From Paraniabella hibiscisoli (GTDB lineage Bacteria > Bacteroidota > Bacteroidia > Chitinophagales > Chitinophagaceae), in the NCBI RefSeq assembly GCF_022512515.1, contig NZ_JAKWBK010000003.1, forward strand, positions 1 to 64,000: a stretch of 64,000 nucleotides of DNA, given 5' to 3'. The translations under genes and the position numbers were made by a program. The notes under the pieces were generated by a model, which saw only the letters and a program-made list of their open reading frames with translations, did no database searches and had not been told where the DNA came from. How positions within the stretch are numbered: position 1 is the first letter of the stretch; the number at the start of each line of letters is the position of its first letter. Shown here in pieces: positions 61,587-64,000 of the stretch.

Positions 61587-62429
61587 TTATTGCTGTTGTT
61601 GAACCCATTTAATAAATTCTGCCGGGGTCATATCATTTAAAGAACTATGCGGCCTAAATTCGTTATACTCAATTCGCCAAGCTTCAATCTTTTCACTTGC
61701 GTCTTGTAAAGATAAGAACCAGTGGGCATTTAAGCACTCATCCCTTAAACTGCCATTGAAAGATTCTATGAACGGGTTGTCTGTTGGTTTACCTGGCCTG
61801 GAATAGTCCAGAGTTACTTTATTTTCATAAGCCCAACGATCAACTTCTTTTGAGATAAACTCACTTCCATTATCTGTTTGTATCCGTTTCGGAACCAAGC
61901 CTCTCTTAGATTTAATCTGTTGCAACGCTGTGACCACATCGCTGCCTTTTAATGACTGCCCCGCTATAATGGCCAAACATTCCCGACTAAAATTATCCAC
62001 TATAGTTAATGCCCTGAATTTTCTGCCGTCAAAGAGCGCATCGCTCACAAAATCCATCGACCAAAACTGGTGCAATTCAGTATTCACCAGTCTTTCAAGC
62101 CTTTGTGCCGCAGCCCTGCATCGCCGCGGCTTTTTGCTTCTTAAGTTTAATCCTTCTTCTTTATACACCCGGTACACTCGTTTATGATTATCCCTCCAGC
62201 CTTCCCGCCTCAGCAGTATATATATCCGCCAAAGGCCATATCGCACACGTGTAACAGCAATCTCACGGATCCTGCTTCGTAGGGGTGCATCTTGCCTTCG
62301 ATGGTGTTTGTAATAGTATACCGAATGATAAACCATCATTAACCTGCACGATCTTCGTGTTGATACCTGGTATTGCTGCCTCAGATATATCGCTAATTCC
62401 TTTTTCTGTGCAGGCTTCAGAGCTTTTTT
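61587..62429 (-). CDS. IS3-family transposase OrfB (rve, DDE)
   Basis: The integrase-type catalytic protein. The frame is open back to the A run near 62429; the first ATG is at 62339 (MMVYHSVYYYKHHRRQ), but expression by frameshifting from orfA is usual. An HTH_21-like region (GLWRIYILLRREGWRDNHKR) is followed by the rve core: FWSMDFVSDALFDGRKF (first Asp), RIQTDNGSEFISKEVDRW (second Asp) and PTDNPFIESFNGSLRDECLN (Glu). The DDE triad is complete, so the protein could be active. Confidence 0.9.
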   Translation of the reverse strand, partial: KKALKPAQKKELAIYLRQQYQVSTRRSCRLMMVYHSVYYYKHHRRQDAPLRSRIREIAVTRVRYGLWRIYILLRREGWRDNHKRVYRVYKEEGLNLRSKKPRRCRAAAQRLERLVNTELHQFWSMDFVSDALFDGRKFRALTIVDNFSRECLAIIAGQSLKGSDVVTALQQIKSKRGLVPKRIQTDNGSEFISKEVDRWAYENKVTLDYSRPGKPTDNPFIESFNGSLRDECLNAHWFLSLQDASEKIEAWRIEYNEFRPHSSLNDMTPAEFIKWVQQQQ

Positions 62430-62688
62430 TTATTACATCCTGTAGCATTTGCCTGTCAAGACTCAAATCGGCTACAATCTGTTTTAAACGGGCGTTTTCC
62501 TCTTTTAGCATTCTTAATTCCCGAAGTTCGGATACGCCCAATCCTCCATATTTTTTCTTCCAGTTGTAAAAAGTAGCTTCCGAAATCCCCAGCTTCCGGC
62601 AGATCTCTTCCACCTTTACTCCCTGTTCTGATTGACGAATCGAAAACACAATCTGTGCCTCCGTAAACTTTGACTTCTTCATACGCAA
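62417..62688 (-). CDS. IS3-family OrfA (HTH_Tnp_1)
   Basis: Starts MRMKKSKFTEAQIVFSIRQS, helix-turn-helix EEICRKLGISEATFYNWKKK, then a leucine-zipper-like coiled coil (MLKEENARLKQIVADLSLD). An A8 run (62424-62431) follows QDVIKK. With nine A the frame would end KKL* at 62417, the usual orfA end; as printed it runs on to 62263. The A run is also the expected -1 slippage site for making OrfAB. Confidence 0.85.
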
Positions 62689-62731
62689 TATTTAATTTTT
62701 AAGTTATCGATATTGCGCCAATTTTCTACTT

Positions 62732-63583
62732 TTAATCGCTACGTTTTTTAGGGAGGAGGTCATCCTGATACTTGATGGGAGAAAGATAACCCAACGATTT
62801 GTGGGGTCGTTCGGTATTGTAATCCAACCTCCATTCTTCGCACTTTTCGCGCACTTCATTCAAACTGTAAAACAGGTATGCGTTCAACAATTCGCGCCTT
62901 ATACTCCCGTTTTTTCGTTCTATAAAAGCGTTTTGCATCGGCCTGCCAGGCTGAATAAACTGCAAGGTTATTGGTTTGTCCTTTTCGCTACACCATTGTT
63001 CCAGTTTATGCGATATAAATTCAGGCCTGTTATCACAACGAATAGTTGTCGGTATACCCCTGTGATTGATAAGCTTTTCCAATACTCTTATCACACGCAA
63101 TGAGGGCAATGATGTATCTACTTCAATAGCTAAAGATTCCCTGTTAAAATCGTCTATGACATTGAACAAGCGATATCTGCGCCCATCCACAAGACTATCG
63201 CTCATGAAGTCGATACTCCATACCTGATTGGGCCCTGTAGGCACTTCCAGGGGCTGCTTCACCCGTTCTGGCAATCGGCGTTTAGCTCTGCGGCGTATGT
63301 TGAGCTTCATATCTGTATACACCCGATAAATTCGCTTATGATTCCACCAATAACCTTTATTCCAAAGCCGGTAACAACATTGCCAAAAGCCGATCGCAAC
63401 ATGTTTGGTAGTAAGATCTGTTAATGCATTTTGTAGCTCTGTATCATCCTTAAGTTTCGCTTTATACTGATAGCTGGTTCGGGATAAACTCATCAGTTTA
63501 CACGCCTTGCGGTTACTTAGCTGTCCATCTTTGGTAAGACATTCAACAGCTTCCCTTTTCTCCTGAGACGTTAGAACTTTTTT
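62732..63583 (-). CDS. IS3-family transposase OrfB (second element)
   Basis: The frame is open from the A run near 63580; the first ATG is at 63493 (MSLSRTSYQYKAKLKDD). HTH_21-like IGFWQCCYRLWNKGYWWNHK is followed by the rve core QVWSIDFMSDSLVDGRRYRL (Asp), TTIRCDNRPEFISHKLEQW (Asp; the usual DNGPEF reads DNRPEF) and QPGRPMQNAFIERKNGSIRR (Glu). The triad is present. It ends LLPKKRSD at 62732, four bases from the neighbouring element. Confidence 0.88.
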   Translation of the reverse strand, partial: KKVLTSQEKREAVECLTKDGQLSNRKACKLMSLSRTSYQYKAKLKDDTELQNALTDLTTKHVAIGFWQCCYRLWNKGYWWNHKRIYRVYTDMKLNIRRRAKRRLPERVKQPLEVPTGPNQVWSIDFMSDSLVDGRRYRLFNVIDDFNRESLAIEVDTSLPSLRVIRVLEKLINHRGIPTTIRCDNRPEFISHKLEQWCSEKDKPITLQFIQPGRPMQNAFIERKNGSIRRELLNAYLFYSLNEVREKCEEWRLDYNTERPHKSLGYLSPIKYQDDLLPKKRSD

Positions 63584-63833
63584 CTATCAAAATCTTCATT
63601 GCTCGATTCTCCAAACTCATCTCTGCAAACATCTTCTTTAACTCGGCATTTTCCTTCTCCAGTTCCCGCATCCTGGTCACATCTTTAACTTCCATACCTC
63701 CGTATTTCGCTTTCCAGTTGTAAAAAGTGGCATCACTGATACCTATCTCACGACAGATATCCTTAACTGCTATGCCGCCTTCCTGCTTCTTGATTGCTGC
63801 CACGATCTGGCTCTCTGTAAATTTCCTTTTCAT
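63571..63833 (-). CDS. IS3-family OrfA (second element)
   Basis: MKRKFTESQIVAAIKKQEGG, helix-turn-helix DICREIGISDATFYNWKAKY and coiled coil ELEKENAELKKMFAEMSLEN. Near 63578-63583 an A6 run follows ILIE; with one more A the frame ends EKKF* at 63571, the expected size of about 88 residues. As printed it continues to 63543. The run is the likely programmed slippage site into orfB. Confidence 0.85.
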
Positions 63834-64000
63834 CGCTATTTAAAATTTAAAGTTAACAAACGCATTCCGTGTTAACTCTAACTGCACCGGCCGGATTTAA
63901 GGGGAGCTTACAGAATCACTAAAACAAAGATCCACATTCTACTATAAGCCTTAGTTTTTCTATCTATAAAATCTATATCCTGAAGATACTCCTTATCATT
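63834..64000. other. Window end, no gene seen
   Basis: 167 bases upstream of the second element's orfA. It should contain that element's right end, but I cannot identify an inverted repeat. Confidence 0.4.

Larger units (their letters stand above)
61447..62727 (-). mobile_element. IS3-family insertion sequence, complete
   Basis: Terminal inverted repeats AGAAAATTGGCGC (61447-61459) and GCGCCAATTTTCT (62715-62727) bound the element, flanked by a 3-bp duplication ACT (61444-61446 and 62728-62730), typical of the IS3 family. It carries orfA and orfB on the minus strand. Its right end lies within five bases of the orfB stop of a second IS3-family element, so it appears to have inserted at the tail of that element. 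Confidence 0.85.
62729..63833 (-). mobile_element. Second IS3-family insertion sequence (ends not found)
   Basis: orfB and orfA of another IS3-family element lie immediately next to the first. The left terminus would be beyond the orfB stop at 62732, where the first element now sits, so its last bases may be displaced to the left of 61447. I could not identify matching terminal repeats in 63834-64000. Confidence 0.7.

Noticed and set aside
1..64000. CRISPR arrays, rRNA genes, riboswitches, prophage structural genes
   Set aside because: I saw no regularly spaced direct repeats, rRNA sequence, known riboswitch pattern or phage gene order in any part of the window.

Overview
The window looks like a chromosomal segment from a Bacteroidota bacterium, most likely family Chitinophagaceae. 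The reasons are moderate GC with AT-rich gaps, promoters of the TAnnTTTG type, lipoprotein signal peptides ending in SC followed by polar or basic residues, a propeller-type two-component sensor with AraC-type response regulators, secreted proteins carrying the Bacteroidota FN3-like ETNNDHFEIE module, and conserved blocks such as yceD-rpmF-plsX and sigma54 regulator-lptE-secG. Family-level placement is inference.

A caution applies to every gene. About 50 open reading frames of otherwise intact, often essential genes (plsX, miaB, lptE, tilS, etfA, rlmH, SNF2 helicase, cusA and others) are split by single-base shifts. Almost all are explained by one missing base, usually in a homopolymer. This looks like uncorrected deletion error in the assembly, so I merged fragments into single genes and give full spans; I do not read them as pseudogenes.

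Layout. 1-18.8 kb: housekeeping genes (partial TlpA-like protein, plsX-rpmF-DUF177, miaB, sigma54 regulator-lptE-TPR-secG, mltG-yihY, DUF4126, mnmD-like, galM, tilS-TPR, etfBA, small membrane proteins, DUF1593 protein). 18.8-28.2 kb: a DoxD/DoxA protein, a reg_prop sensor kinase lacking its own receiver, and two divergent receiver-AraC regulators. 28.3-43.2 kb: a cluster of six surface or envelope proteins (two on minus, four on plus, divergent around 1.4 kb of non-coding DNA). Their N-terminal domains differ (BspA-like repeats, RCC1-like propellers, DUF6923-like propeller, others) but all share one C-terminal module. 43.7-49.1 kb: rlmH, small proteins, tRNA-Asp, a SNF2 helicase. 49.2-56.9 kb: a two-component system divergent from a CusCBA-type heavy-metal efflux operon. 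57.1-58.9 kb: map and an HxlR/oxidoreductase pair. 59.0-64 kb: an accessory end with a decayed copy of the surface-protein module, an AT-rich SIR2-domain gene (candidate defence effector) and two IS3-family elements, one inserted directly beside the other.

Main discovery candidate: in the six clustered proteins plus the decayed seventh copy, the C-terminal FN3-like domain appears to be split by a two-helix membrane hairpin. The usual strands up to GNSxxxLxYxF are followed by TM1, an Arg/Lys-rich turn, TM2 ending in a lipobox-like S/G-C-x-K, a short polar linker, and then the missing last strands (RIAQVDKDG...YSK), which correspond to the YRLKQVDxDGxxxYS strands of ordinary Bacteroidota FN3-like domains. 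The hairpin would place both halves on the same side of the membrane, and the internal Cys could be a lipoprotein-type processing site. I know of no named sorting signal with this arrangement.
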